From contig NZ_CP016538.2 in assembly GCF_001687625.2 (NCBI RefSeq), positions 2,882,501 through 2,946,500 of the forward strand: a stretch of DNA of 64,000 bases, in the 5' to 3' direction. Under the pieces are notes generated by a model. The model was given only the letters and a program-made list of their open reading frames with translations, did not search any database and was not told the DNA's origin. Each line of letters starts with the position of its first letter. Position 1 is the stretch's first letter. The translations under genes and the position numbers were made by a program. Of the stretch, positions 27,346 through 34,724 are shown in pieces. The stretch is from Planococcus maritimus. Its GTDB lineage: Bacteria > Bacillota > Bacilli > Bacillales_A > Planococcaceae.

Positions 27346-28554
27346 ATGTCCAAAGACCAACGCAAAAAAATCCTGATTTTAATGATCAATATGTTCATCG
27401 CCATCGCCAGTTTCGGCATCATCATTCCGATTCTGCCATCGTATCTTGTCTCCATCGATCAAGGCGGCATGGCGGCCGGTTTGATGATCGCCATCTTCGC
27501 CGCTGCCCAATTCCTGTTCTCGCCGATCGCCGGTAAATGGGCCGACCAATACGGGCGACGCATCATGATCATCTGGGGTCTGGCAGGGCTGACCTTATCG
27601 ATGTTCATTTTCTATGCTTCCGACTTTATTTGGGTGCTGTACTTCTCACGCGTCGTCGGAGGCATTGGCGCGGCGATGCTCGTACCAGCCATTTTCGCTT
27701 ATATCGCTGATATCACAACATTCGATCAACGCGCCAAAGGCACAAGCCTGGTATCAGCTGCGATGTCACTCGGCATCGTCATTGGCCCGGGGATTGGTGG
27801 ATTTCTTGCCGACTTCAGCCTGAAGCTGCCGTTTCTCGTGTCAGCGCTCGTGTCGCTCGCAGCCGTTCTCTTCTCTGTCTTTGTCTTAAAAGACAGCGAC
27901 GCCGAAAAAGCGGATCCGAATCTCGCTTTAACGATGACCCAGTCCGAATCGATGTTTAAGAAAATCGCCCGCTCCACTTCAGTGCCATATTTTTTGCCGC
28001 TAGTCATCACGCTGGTCATGAGTTTTGGCTTGCTCGCATATGAGTCTGTCCTCGGGCTTTATCTCGACAACCAATTCAACTCCACCGCAAAAGACATTGC
28101 CTTTATGATTACCGCTACCGGAACGGTGAGTGTCATCGTTCAATTGTTTGTCGTCGATCGCATCGTTTCGCGCTTCGGGGAAATCGGTGTCTTAATCACC
28201 TTCCTTGGCGTTGCCGCGGGCGGCTTTCTGGCCTCGTTATTTGCCAGCAGCTACGTCATGTTCTTCGGAGTATCGCTGATCATCTTCCTGGCGACCTCTA
28301 TTCTGCGCCCTGTATTGAATACATTGATTTCAAAACTTGCAGAAGGCGAAGTCGGCTTTGCAATGGGCATGAATAACGCCTATATGAGTATTGGAAATGT
28401 TATGGGGCCACTTCTCGCAGGGATTTTATTCGATATCAATATCATTTTTCCGTTTATCCTCGGCTTGATACTATTATTGGCTACACTTACCATTACGGTG
28501 GGGTGGCAGCGTTCAAGATCTGCCAAACGCATACGTACAATCGAACAACAATAA
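27346..28554 (+). CDS. MFS drug efflux transporter (NorA/Bmr-like, 12 TM)
   Basis: A 402-residue MFS protein with about twelve membrane segments. Motif A (GKWADQYGRRIMI) follows TM2, motif C (GIVIGPGIGGFLADF) lies in TM5 and the RVVGGIGAAMLVPAIFAYIAD stretch in TM4 is typical of proton-coupled drug antiporters of the DHA1 group. The substrate is unknown. The ATG follows GAAGG at 7 bases. It is divergent from the CoA-transferase gene (27,123-27,345 holds both promoters, none clear) and ends at its own terminator before the MerR-B12 gene. Confidence 0.9.
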   Translation: MSKDQRKKILILMINMFIAIASFGIIIPILPSYLVSIDQGGMAAGLMIAIFAAAQFLFSPIAGKWADQYGRRIMIIWGLAGLTLSMFIFYASDFIWVLYFSRVVGGIGAAMLVPAIFAYIADITTFDQRAKGTSLVSAAMSLGIVIGPGIGGFLADFSLKLPFLVSALVSLAAVLFSVFVLKDSDAEKADPNLALTMTQSESMFKKIARSTSVPYFLPLVITLVMSFGLLAYESVLGLYLDNQFNSTAKDIAFMITATGTVSVIVQLFVVDRIVSRFGEIGVLITFLGVAAGGFLASLFASSYVMFFGVSLIIFLATSILRPVLNTLISKLAEGEVGFAMGMNNAYMSIGNVMGPLLAGILFDINIIFPFILGLILLLATLTITVGWQRSRSAKRIRTIEQQ

Positions 28555-28608
28555 GCACCCCAAATCTGAGTCATTTACAGATTTTGTATCAGTTTTATAC
28601 TCCCTTAT

Positions 28609-28642
28609 AGACAGTGCCGCCCATAAAGCGCACTGTCTTTTT
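28609..28642 (+). terminator. Terminator of the MFS gene at 27346
   Basis: AGACAGTGC and GCACTGTCT arms followed by TTTTT, 55 bases beyond the stop codon. Confidence 0.85.
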
Positions 28643-28745
28643 CCATGTTAAGGATTTATCGCGGCGCTATGCACTAAATAGCCCGTTTCTTTCTTTAAGG
28701 ATTTGTTTTTTCTTGCTCTTTTCTGCTGACAATAAAGCCAATAAC

Positions 28746-28787
28746 TTTACGCTTGAGATAGTTGGTTGTATAATATTTGTATAACAA
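28746..28787 (+). promoter_or_regulatory. Promoter of the MerR-B12 gene with two 11-bp direct repeats (CarH-like operator)
   Basis: A -35-like TTTACG (28746-28751) and TATAAT (28769-28774) are 17 bases apart. Two head-to-tail 11-bp repeats, TTGTATAATAT (28766-28776) and TTGTATAACAA (28777-28787), cover the -10 box. Their complement contains TATACA, matching the TnTACA core known for CarH half-sites spaced 11 bp apart. Autorepression by the downstream gene product is likely. A second pair lies at 37840-37861. Confidence 0.65.
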
Positions 28788-28812
28788 AAAACTACGGAAT
28801 GAAGGTCATGCT

Positions 28813-29709
28813 ATGTACAATATCAAAGCTGCTGCTAAACTACTCGACATGCCCAAAGTGACCATCCGTTCTTGGGAAACGCGCTACAATGCCATCACGC
28901 CTGCGCGCACAGAATCGGGCCACCGGCTGTATTCTGATCAAAACTTGGAAGATTTGAAATGGCTGAAAATCCAAGTTCAGGAAAATGGCATGAAAATCAG
29001 CGAAGCCGTCAAGTTATTGCATACTTCGAGAAAACAGTTCTATCACCCTGAAGTTACCGATCACAAGGAACCGATTGAGTACGCGAAGCAAATTGAAGAA
29101 CTGTATCAGGCCGCTGTAGAAATAGACATTGACCGGTTTAATTATTTGCTCGACTTGAAATTCTCGTTGTTCCATCACCAAACCGTTTTCTTTCACATCA
29201 TCGCGCCACTCATGGTACGAATTGGCGCCGAATGGGAAAACGGCCAAATTAGCGTGGCACATGAACACATGATCACCAATATCATCCAACAGCGCTTTAA
29301 CCAATTTTTCCGCATCTTCCCGGTTGCGCCTCATTTGCCGAAAGTGTTAGCACTTAGCCCGAGCGGCGAGCATCATCAGCTCGGCCTGTTATTGTTCTCC
29401 CTGTTCCTTCGGGAGAACGGCTTCCACGTAGTTTATACAGGTCCTGACACACCACTTGATGGCCTGGCAGAAATGGTGGCCAAGCAGGATTTTCAAATCG
29501 TCTGCATGTCTGTTATGACACCCAAAAGCCGTCCTGTTGCAGAACAATATATCAAAGAGCTTTCCGAAACAATTCCGAACCTCCACTTTTTGCTTGGCGG
29601 CCAAGGCATCGATTGTGATGACCAAAAGATTAACCGCTATTGCATCGGCACCACACTTGAATCCTGGCAGCAATGGCTCGAGGAATTCAAAACTGCCCGT
29701 ACATCTTAA
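28813..29709 (+). CDS. MerR-family regulator with cobalamin-binding domain (CarH/LitR-like)
   Basis: A 298-residue regulator. Residues 1-70 are a MerR winged helix (YNIKAAAKLLDMPKVTIRSW, then SGHRLYSDQNLEDL). Residues about 90-165 are the helical cap with the W-x9-EH motif (Trp141, Glu151, His152). Residues about 175-290 are a B12-binding Rossmann fold with the E-x-H-x-x-G signature (EHHQLG, His188 as lower axial ligand). This architecture is that of adenosylcobalamin photoreceptor repressors. One caution: the residue after Trp141 is Glu, where Thermus CarH has the His that forms its light-state adduct, so light sensing is inferred, not assured. The ATG at 28813 has GAAGG 7 bases upstream. 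It ends in a bidirectional terminator. Confidence 0.88.
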   Translation: MYNIKAAAKLLDMPKVTIRSWETRYNAITPARTESGHRLYSDQNLEDLKWLKIQVQENGMKISEAVKLLHTSRKQFYHPEVTDHKEPIEYAKQIEELYQAAVEIDIDRFNYLLDLKFSLFHHQTVFFHIIAPLMVRIGAEWENGQISVAHEHMITNIIQQRFNQFFRIFPVAPHLPKVLALSPSGEHHQLGLLLFSLFLRENGFHVVYTGPDTPLDGLAEMVAKQDFQIVCMSVMTPKSRPVAEQYIKELSETIPNLHFLLGGQGIDCDDQKINRYCIGTTLESWQQWLEEFKTARTS

Positions 29710-29718
29710 CCGAATAGA

Positions 29719-29757
29719 AAAGCCATGAGCGAAGGATTCCCTCGCTCATGGCTTTTT
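29719..29757. terminator. Bidirectional terminator between the MerR-B12 gene and the 61-residue gene
   Basis: AAAGCCATGAGCGA and TCGCTCATGGCTTT arms with A-run and T-run on the two sides, between convergent genes. Confidence 0.9.
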
Positions 29758-29943
29758 TTACTGATTATCGATTTCTTGATATTGCTTCATGAAAGGGCCG
29801 CTGTCCGCCACTTCTGAGTGGTAAAGCGCTTTTAATGCAAAGCTTTTTTCAAGCTCCATTTCTTTCATCAACACTTTCAACCGTTGTTTTAGTTCCGGCT
29901 CCTGGCTGACCAGTTTTTCCATATTCGATTTAAAATAGCGCAT
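29758..29943 (-). CDS. Small helical protein of unknown function (61 aa)
   Basis: A 61-residue open frame starting MRYFKSN with GGAG 8 bases before its ATG. It is highly charged and predicted to be helical (LKQRLKVLMKEMELEKSFAL). There is no signal peptide, membrane segment or known motif. A longer frame upstream would run through a terminator hairpin and a repeat, so the short start is preferred. I do not recognise the family. A TATAAT hexamer lies on the minus strand about 25 bases upstream, but no good -35 box is present. Confidence 0.65.
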   Translation of the reverse strand: MRYFKSNMEKLVSQEPELKQRLKVLMKEMELEKSFALKALYHSEVADSGPFMKQYQEIDNQ

Positions 29944-29988
29944 CGTGATCCGCTCCTTTTCTATTATTATAACATGCCCAAATAAGCA

Positions 29989-30020
29989 AAAAGCGCATCC
30001 ATCGACCGGATGCGCTTTTT
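29989..30020 (-). terminator. Terminator distal to the NCS2 permease gene
   Basis: AAAAGCGCATCC and GGATGCGCTTTT arms. It probably ends transcription coming from the permease gene at 30320, with a family A repeat now lying between the two. Confidence 0.75.
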
Positions 30021-30024
30021 CACA

Positions 30025-30310
30025 TGTCTGGATTCTTGAATCATGTTTTCCGAAGCTTGAACCGCCCGCTTTCCGTGGGCTCGCGCCCAAGCCTCCTCGG
30101 TTTGCGATACTTTCGCTACGCTTAAGTATCGCAAATGAATGAACTCGGCATGCCTCGCTCATTCATGCCCTGCGGGGTCTCGGTCGTCTCGCTGATCCAC
30201 AGGAGTCGGGCGGACGCTTCTACAAACACTTAGAAAGTTTACAAACTATTCGTTGTGTAACATTACTTGCTTTTTAATTTCAGTGACATATTCTAAGTAT
30301 TTAAAAAATA
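30025..30310 (-). repeat. Family A repeat, diverged and enlarged by an inner hairpin insert
   Basis: Reverse-oriented copy sharing TTTTCCGAAGCTT, GTGGGCTCGCGCCCAAGCCTCCTC, GGGGTCTCGGTCGTCTCGCT and GATCCACAGGAGTCGGGCGG with the other copies. About 66 bases at 30101-30166 replace the usual short centre. The insert contains a 12-bp inverted repeat (TTTGCGATACTT) and a second 8-bp one (ATGAATGA). This copy is not bracketed by duplicated terminators. Confidence 0.75.
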
Positions 30311-30319
30311 TGCGTTTTT

Positions 30320-31618
30320 TTAGCCGATTACGTGAAAGACGTAATTGACGAAAAACAGACAAGCAATCACATAAAGTGCAGGAGACACTTCACGCCATTT
30401 GCCGATTGCCACTTTTAGCACCGGATACAGGATAAACCCGATCGCGATGCCGTCCGCGATACTGTACGTAAACGGAATGAGCGCTACAATCAACAATGCC
30501 GGAAAGGTCTCGCTCATGTCCTTCATGTCGAGATTCTTGATGTTTTGAAGCATCAACCCACCGATAATGATTAAAATCGGCGCAATTGCGCTATCGGGAA
30601 TGATCTTGATCAGTGGAATGAAGAATGCTGCACCTATAAACAAAAATCCTGCCGTCAACGAAGTTAATCCAGTGCGACCGCCAGCAGCCATCGCCGCTGC
30701 GCTTTCCACACTGGCCACCGTCGGGCTTGTGCCCAGAAATCCTGAAGCCATCGTCGAAACCGACGTCGCCTGGAACGCACGCGAATACTTTTCCGGGCGG
30801 CCGATAAAATTCACCTGTCCGTGGACAAGGCCGATGTTTTCAAACACCAGCACCATCGTCAAGGAAAAGACCGCTACCCAGAACGTCGTCGACAAGAAAC
30901 CTGCAAACGACATCGAGCCGAACACCGCAAATGCTTCTGCCGGATTGACGCCTGGCTCGCTCACTTGGCTGAGGTCGATCATGCCGAAGAAATACGCAAT
31001 GACCGTTCCGAGTACAATCGTGATCAAAAAATTCCCCGGCACATTGCGGATGAATAAAATGATCGCGAGCAAGAACGTCACAATCGTCGACAGCACCAGT
31101 GGATCCGATAGCGAACCGAGCGAAAGAATCGCCCCGTCGCCAGGACCCACAAGGCCGCCTTTCTCCAGACCTAACAGCATCAGAAATAGCCCAAGCCCAA
31201 CCGTAATCGCTTCTTTCAGCGAATTTGGAACAGCCTCGCTGAGCATTTTCGAAAAGCGCGTAAACGCGACAAAGACGAAAATAAACCCTGAGACGAACAC
31301 AACGGCAAGTGCTTCCTGCCAGCTAAGCCCCATCGACTGGACGAGCGTATACGAGAACAATGCATTGATCCCCATGCCCGGAATGAGCAAGATGGGCGCA
31401 TTGCCCCAAAAGCCCATTAATAACGCTCCAACGACAGAAGCGGCAATGGTCCCGATAATGGCGTACTCGATCGGCATGCCGGACTCCGATAAAATCAGTG
31501 AGTTGACGGCGATGATGTAGACCACGGTGAAAAATCCGATCAAGCCGGCTGTCATTTCCCGCTTGATGGTCGTCCCGTTTTCGTTAAGACCGAAAAATCG
31601 GTCCATCCAATTTGCCAT
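30320..31618 (-). CDS. NCS2 family purine permease (adenine/guanine/hypoxanthine, PbuG/PbuO-like)
   Basis: A 432-residue membrane protein with about 12-14 hydrophobic segments. The N-terminus DRFFGLNENGTTIKREMTAGLIGFFTVVYI is characteristic of the AzgA-like branch of nucleobase permeases. GMGINALFSY and GTSPTVASVESAAAMAAGGRTGLTSL are the conserved substrate-site segments of TM3 and TM8-9. It should import purine bases with protons; the exact base is unknown. The ATG follows GAAGG. No purine riboswitch was found in the 245 bases upstream. A nucleoside transporter gene lies upstream on the same strand, separated by a terminator. Confidence 0.9.
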   Translation of the reverse strand: MANWMDRFFGLNENGTTIKREMTAGLIGFFTVVYIIAVNSLILSESGMPIEYAIIGTIAASVVGALLMGFWGNAPILLIPGMGINALFSYTLVQSMGLSWQEALAVVFVSGFIFVFVAFTRFSKMLSEAVPNSLKEAITVGLGLFLMLLGLEKGGLVGPGDGAILSLGSLSDPLVLSTIVTFLLAIILFIRNVPGNFLITIVLGTVIAYFFGMIDLSQVSEPGVNPAEAFAVFGSMSFAGFLSTTFWVAVFSLTMVLVFENIGLVHGQVNFIGRPEKYSRAFQATSVSTMASGFLGTSPTVASVESAAAMAAGGRTGLTSLTAGFLFIGAAFFIPLIKIIPDSAIAPILIIIGGLMLQNIKNLDMKDMSETFPALLIVALIPFTYSIADGIAIGFILYPVLKVAIGKWREVSPALYVIACLFFVNYVFHVIG

Positions 31619-31782
31619 AAGACATACCTTCTATGAAATTAGCCCTCTCCCTACCCGCTCTGCCTGAAAAATCAGGTAAGCCAAGATTGAAGTGTAATCC
31701 TAAAAAAAGCCGCTGTCAAGGCTTTCTTCTTGAAAGGCAGCTGGCAGCATGCAGAAGCCGATGAAGCTTGCAATAAAGAAAA

Positions 31783-31837
31783 AAACCACCTGTTCCCTTG
31801 TCCATCTCATTAGATGAACAAGGAAACGAGTGGTTTT
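31783..31837 (-). terminator. Terminator of nupC
   Basis: A long imperfect hairpin: AAAACCAC/GTGGTTTT outer arms and CCTTGT/ACAAGG plus CATCT/AGATG inner arms. It lies 26 bases beyond the nupC stop codon. A second short hairpin (AAAGCC/GGCTTT, 31706-31725) followed on the minus strand by a T-run lies further on, before the permease gene. Confidence 0.7.
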
Positions 31838-31863
31838 GATTTGCTCAAACAACGAGCGCTTGC

Positions 31864-33075
31864 TTAAACGAACATCCCAGCGATTGCTGCACTCAATAGA
31901 GACGCAAGCATACCGGCTGCAATGGCGCGCATGCCAAGGCGCGCAATTTCCGGGCGACGGCTTGGCGCCATTGCACCAAGACCGCCGAGAAGGATAGCGA
32001 GTGAGCTGAAGTTGGCGAATCCACAAAGCGCGAAGCTGACGATGATGACCGTCTTCGGAGACAAATTCGCGATTTCCGGAGCGAATGCCGTGTAAGCGAC
32101 AAACTCGTTCAAGACGAGCTTCTGTCCGATAAAGCTACCGGCTTGCACAGCTTCTTCCCATGGGACGCCGATTGCAAACGCGAGCGGCGCGAAGATATAG
32201 CCAAGAATGCCTTGGATGGTGATGTTTTCAGCACCGAACCAGCCGCCGATGCCGCCAAGGACACCGTTTGCCAATGCGATCAACGCGATAAACGCAAGAA
32301 GCATCGCCCCGACGTTCAAGGCCAGCTGGAGGCCGTCTGAAGCCCCGCGTGCAGCTGCATCGACAACGTTGACTGATTGCTTGTCTTTTTCCATGACAAA
32401 CTCTTTTTCTTCCACTTTTTCTTGTTCCGGGATCATGATTTTCGCCATGATCAAGCCGGCAGGTGCCGCCATGAAACTCGCAGCGAGCAAGTATTCAAGT
32501 GGAACACCGAGAAGCGCGTACCCTGCGAGCGTAGAACCTGCGACTGAGGCAAGCCCACCGGTCATGACCGCGAACAATTCGGACTTGGTCATATTCGGCA
32601 GGAACGGGCGGACGACTAGCGGCGCTTCCGTCTGGCCGACGAAGATATTGGCCGCTGCGGAAATTGATTCCGCTTTACTCGTGCCGAGCAATTTCGCCAA
32701 AGCCCCACCGAGCAAGCGGATAATGAATTGCATGATGTTCAAGTAATAAAGCACCGAAATCAAAGACGAGAAGAAAATGATGATCGTCAGCACTTGGAAC
32801 GCGAAGACGAAACCAAAGTTTTGCGTATCAGCTGCAGGACCGAATACAAACGCGATCCCTTCACCGGCGTAATTGATGATGTTTTGCACGCCTTGCGACA
32901 ATTTGAGCAAAGCTTGTCTGCCAAGTTCCCATTCCAGTACCATAAACGCAAACGTAAGCTGTATGGCCAAACCGCCGAGAATCGTCCGTGGCTTGATGGA
33001 TTTTTTGCCATCAGAGAACAAGAAAGCGATTCCAAGAACGACGATGATACCGAAGATGCCCCATAGTAAATTCAC
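31864..33075 (-). CDS. nupC: NupC-family concentrative nucleoside transporter
   Basis: A 403-residue nucleoside:cation symporter of the CNT family. The N-terminal module ([20 protein letters not shown]) precedes the core transport fold. Core marks are [44 protein letters not shown] and [26 protein letters not shown], all standard for nucleoside and cation binding. A GTG start follows GAGGTG. It lies next to a purine permease, so this stretch serves salvage of nucleosides and bases. A perfect inverted repeat 58 bases upstream may be an operator. Confidence 0.93.
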   Translation of the reverse strand: MNLLWGIFGIIVVLGIAFLFSDGKKSIKPRTILGGLAIQLTFAFMVLEWELGRQALLKLSQGVQNIINYAGEGIAFVFGPAADTQNFGFVFAFQVLTIIIFFSSLISVLYYLNIMQFIIRLLGGALAKLLGTSKAESISAAANIFVGQTEAPLVVRPFLPNMTKSELFAVMTGGLASVAGSTLAGYALLGVPLEYLLAASFMAAPAGLIMAKIMIPEQEKVEEKEFVMEKDKQSVNVVDAAARGASDGLQLALNVGAMLLAFIALIALANGVLGGIGGWFGAENITIQGILGYIFAPLAFAIGVPWEEAVQAGSFIGQKLVLNEFVAYTAFAPEIANLSPKTVIIVSFALCGFANFSSLAILLGGLGAMAPSRRPEIARLGMRAIAAGMLASLLSAAIAGMFV

Positions 33076-33132
33076 AACTTCACCTCATTAAAAGTAGTTT
33101 TATCAGAAATTGAACAAATCATTCTTATTCAT

Positions 33133-33148
33133 TGTCTGTCGTCAGACA
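33133..33148. promoter_or_regulatory. Inverted-repeat operator candidate upstream of nupC
   Basis: TGTCTG-TCGT-CAGACA is a perfect 6-bp inverted repeat with a 4-base spacer, 58 bases upstream of the nupC GTG start. GntR-type regulators often use such sites. No regulator gene is adjacent. Confidence 0.45.
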
Positions 33149-33203
33149 TCTTACCAAATCTGATAGAAGAAGTAAATGCACATATTGTGACATCTTCCGG
33201 TTA

Positions 33204-34613
33204 TCACTTGCCTTGTTCCTGGGCCTTTGGATTTTTCATAAAAAATGCTAAAACGATGCCAATGGCACTCAAAACGCCTGTCACCATAAAGGACATATTG
33301 ACCCCTCGAATCAAGCCCTCAACGCCGTAGCGCCCCGGATCGAGCGCGGCGCTGGTCATGATCGTTACCAGCAATGCCGTACCGATAGACCCCGACACTT
33401 GGCGCATCGTATTGCTCATCGCCGTGCCATGAGGGATAAGGTGATCCGGTAATTGGTTGAGCCCAGCTGTGGTTACCGGCATCATGACAAGTGCAACCCC
33501 TAACATGCGGATGGCATGCATAACAGCCAAATAGACGAATGTTGTTTCAGAAGTCAGGACTGTAAACTGAAAAGTTGAGCCGGTCACAATCGACAAGCCC
33601 GCGACTGCCAGCCATTTGCCGCCCACTTTGTCGAAGATGCGCCCGGCAATTGGGTTCATGAGCCCCATGATGATCGCTCCTGGCAATAATGCCAATCCCG
33701 ATTCAAGTGCCGTAAACCCATGCATATCCTGCATATAGATCGGCAAAATCGTCGCACTGCCGATCATCGTGACGAACACGATAATGCTGAGTATCGTCGA
33801 TAAAGTAAATATGCCATATTTAAAGACACGGAATTCCAAAATCGGCTGTTTGAGCCTGCCCTGCCGACGGATGAAAAACACTAAAGCCAGCATGCCGACA
33901 CCGATTGTGGCAATTACGGACATACTGCCCCATCCGGCTGCCCCAGCACTTGAGAAGCCATAAAGCAATCCACCGAATCCTAACGTCGACAACATAATCG
34001 AGACGATATCGATTTTTGGGAAAGTCCGCTCCGTTACATTGCGTAAGAAGAAATACGCCAACGCTAAGTCAATGAGCGCAATCGGAATGACGATATAAAA
34101 TAATGACCGCCATGGATACTGGCCGACCAAATAACCAGACAAAGTTGGCCCGATCGCCGGCGCGAAGGAAATGATCAATCCGAACATGCCCATTGCCTGT
34201 CCTCGTTTTTCAATCGGGAAGATGACGAACAGCACAGTTTGCGCGAGCGGTATCATGATGCCTGCCCCTGATGCTTGAACGATGCGCCCAACCATCAAAG
34301 TTGCAAAGCCAGGCGCCAGTGCACAAATAATCGTTCCGGCCGCAAATAAACCCATCGCAGCAAAGAATAGATGGCGTGTCGTATATTTATTGATTAAAAA
34401 AGCAGTGATCGGTATCATGACGCCGTTGACGAGCATGAACACCGTCGTCAGCCATTGTGCCGTATTGGCAGTGATATCGAGATCTCTCATAATATGCGGC
34501 AAAGCGGTGGCGAGCAGCGTTTGGTTCAGGATCGCTACAAATACGCCAGCCATCAATACCGCGAGCAACGGTTTTCTATATTTTTCTTCTAAGTCCAAAG
34601 TCCGCAAACGCAT
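33204..34613 (-). CDS. DHA2-family MFS multidrug efflux protein (EmrB/QacA type, 14 TM)
   Basis: A 469-residue proton-driven exporter with about fourteen membrane segments. Signature stretches are LNQTLLATALPHIMRDL in TM1, TVFMLVNGVMIPITAFL, GRIVQASGAGIMIPL in TM4, GLIISFAPAIGPTLSGYLV (motif C, TM5) and TMRQVSGSIGTALLVTI. The substrate is not predictable. The ATG at 34613 (MRLRTLDLEEKY) is preferred, with AAAAGGGG close upstream; a TTG 51 bases upstream would place a ribosome binding site within the gene. It follows the RND gene on the same strand, but a terminator lies between, so the two pumps are probably transcribed separately. Confidence 0.92.
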   Translation of the reverse strand: MRLRTLDLEEKYRKPLLAVLMAGVFVAILNQTLLATALPHIMRDLDITANTAQWLTTVFMLVNGVMIPITAFLINKYTTRHLFFAAMGLFAAGTIICALAPGFATLMVGRIVQASGAGIMIPLAQTVLFVIFPIEKRGQAMGMFGLIISFAPAIGPTLSGYLVGQYPWRSLFYIVIPIALIDLALAYFFLRNVTERTFPKIDIVSIMLSTLGFGGLLYGFSSAGAAGWGSMSVIATIGVGMLALVFFIRRQGRLKQPILEFRVFKYGIFTLSTILSIIVFVTMIGSATILPIYMQDMHGFTALESGLALLPGAIIMGLMNPIAGRIFDKVGGKWLAVAGLSIVTGSTFQFTVLTSETTFVYLAVMHAIRMLGVALVMMPVTTAGLNQLPDHLIPHGTAMSNTMRQVSGSIGTALLVTIMTSAALDPGRYGVEGLIRGVNMSFMVTGVLSAIGIVLAFFMKNPKAQEQGK

Positions 34614-34687
34614 CGTCCCCTTTTCAAAAATTGCCCTTTCTCTCCTGCTTACCCCATCACGCAAGCTTTACTCTGCCTACAAACAAC

Positions 34688-34722
34688 AAAAAGCTGCAAA
34701 GTCCGAAGACCTTGCAGCTTTT
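34688..34722 (-). terminator. Terminator of the RND pump gene
   Basis: AAAAGCTGCAAGGTC-type arms (plus strand AAAAAGCTGCAA / TTGCAGCTTTT) lie 3 bases beyond the RND stop codon. Confidence 0.85.
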
Positions 34723-34724
34723 CA

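Noticed and set aside
30101-30166. CRISPR-like or phage attachment structure at the nested hairpins
   Set aside because: There are only two different inverted repeats and no regular spacers, no cas genes and no integrase anywhere in the window.
31619-31782. Purine riboswitch in front of the NCS2 permease
   Set aside because: I looked for the conserved purine aptamer segments (TATAATCCT and the loop-loop sequences) on the minus strand and did not find them. Only short hairpins are present.
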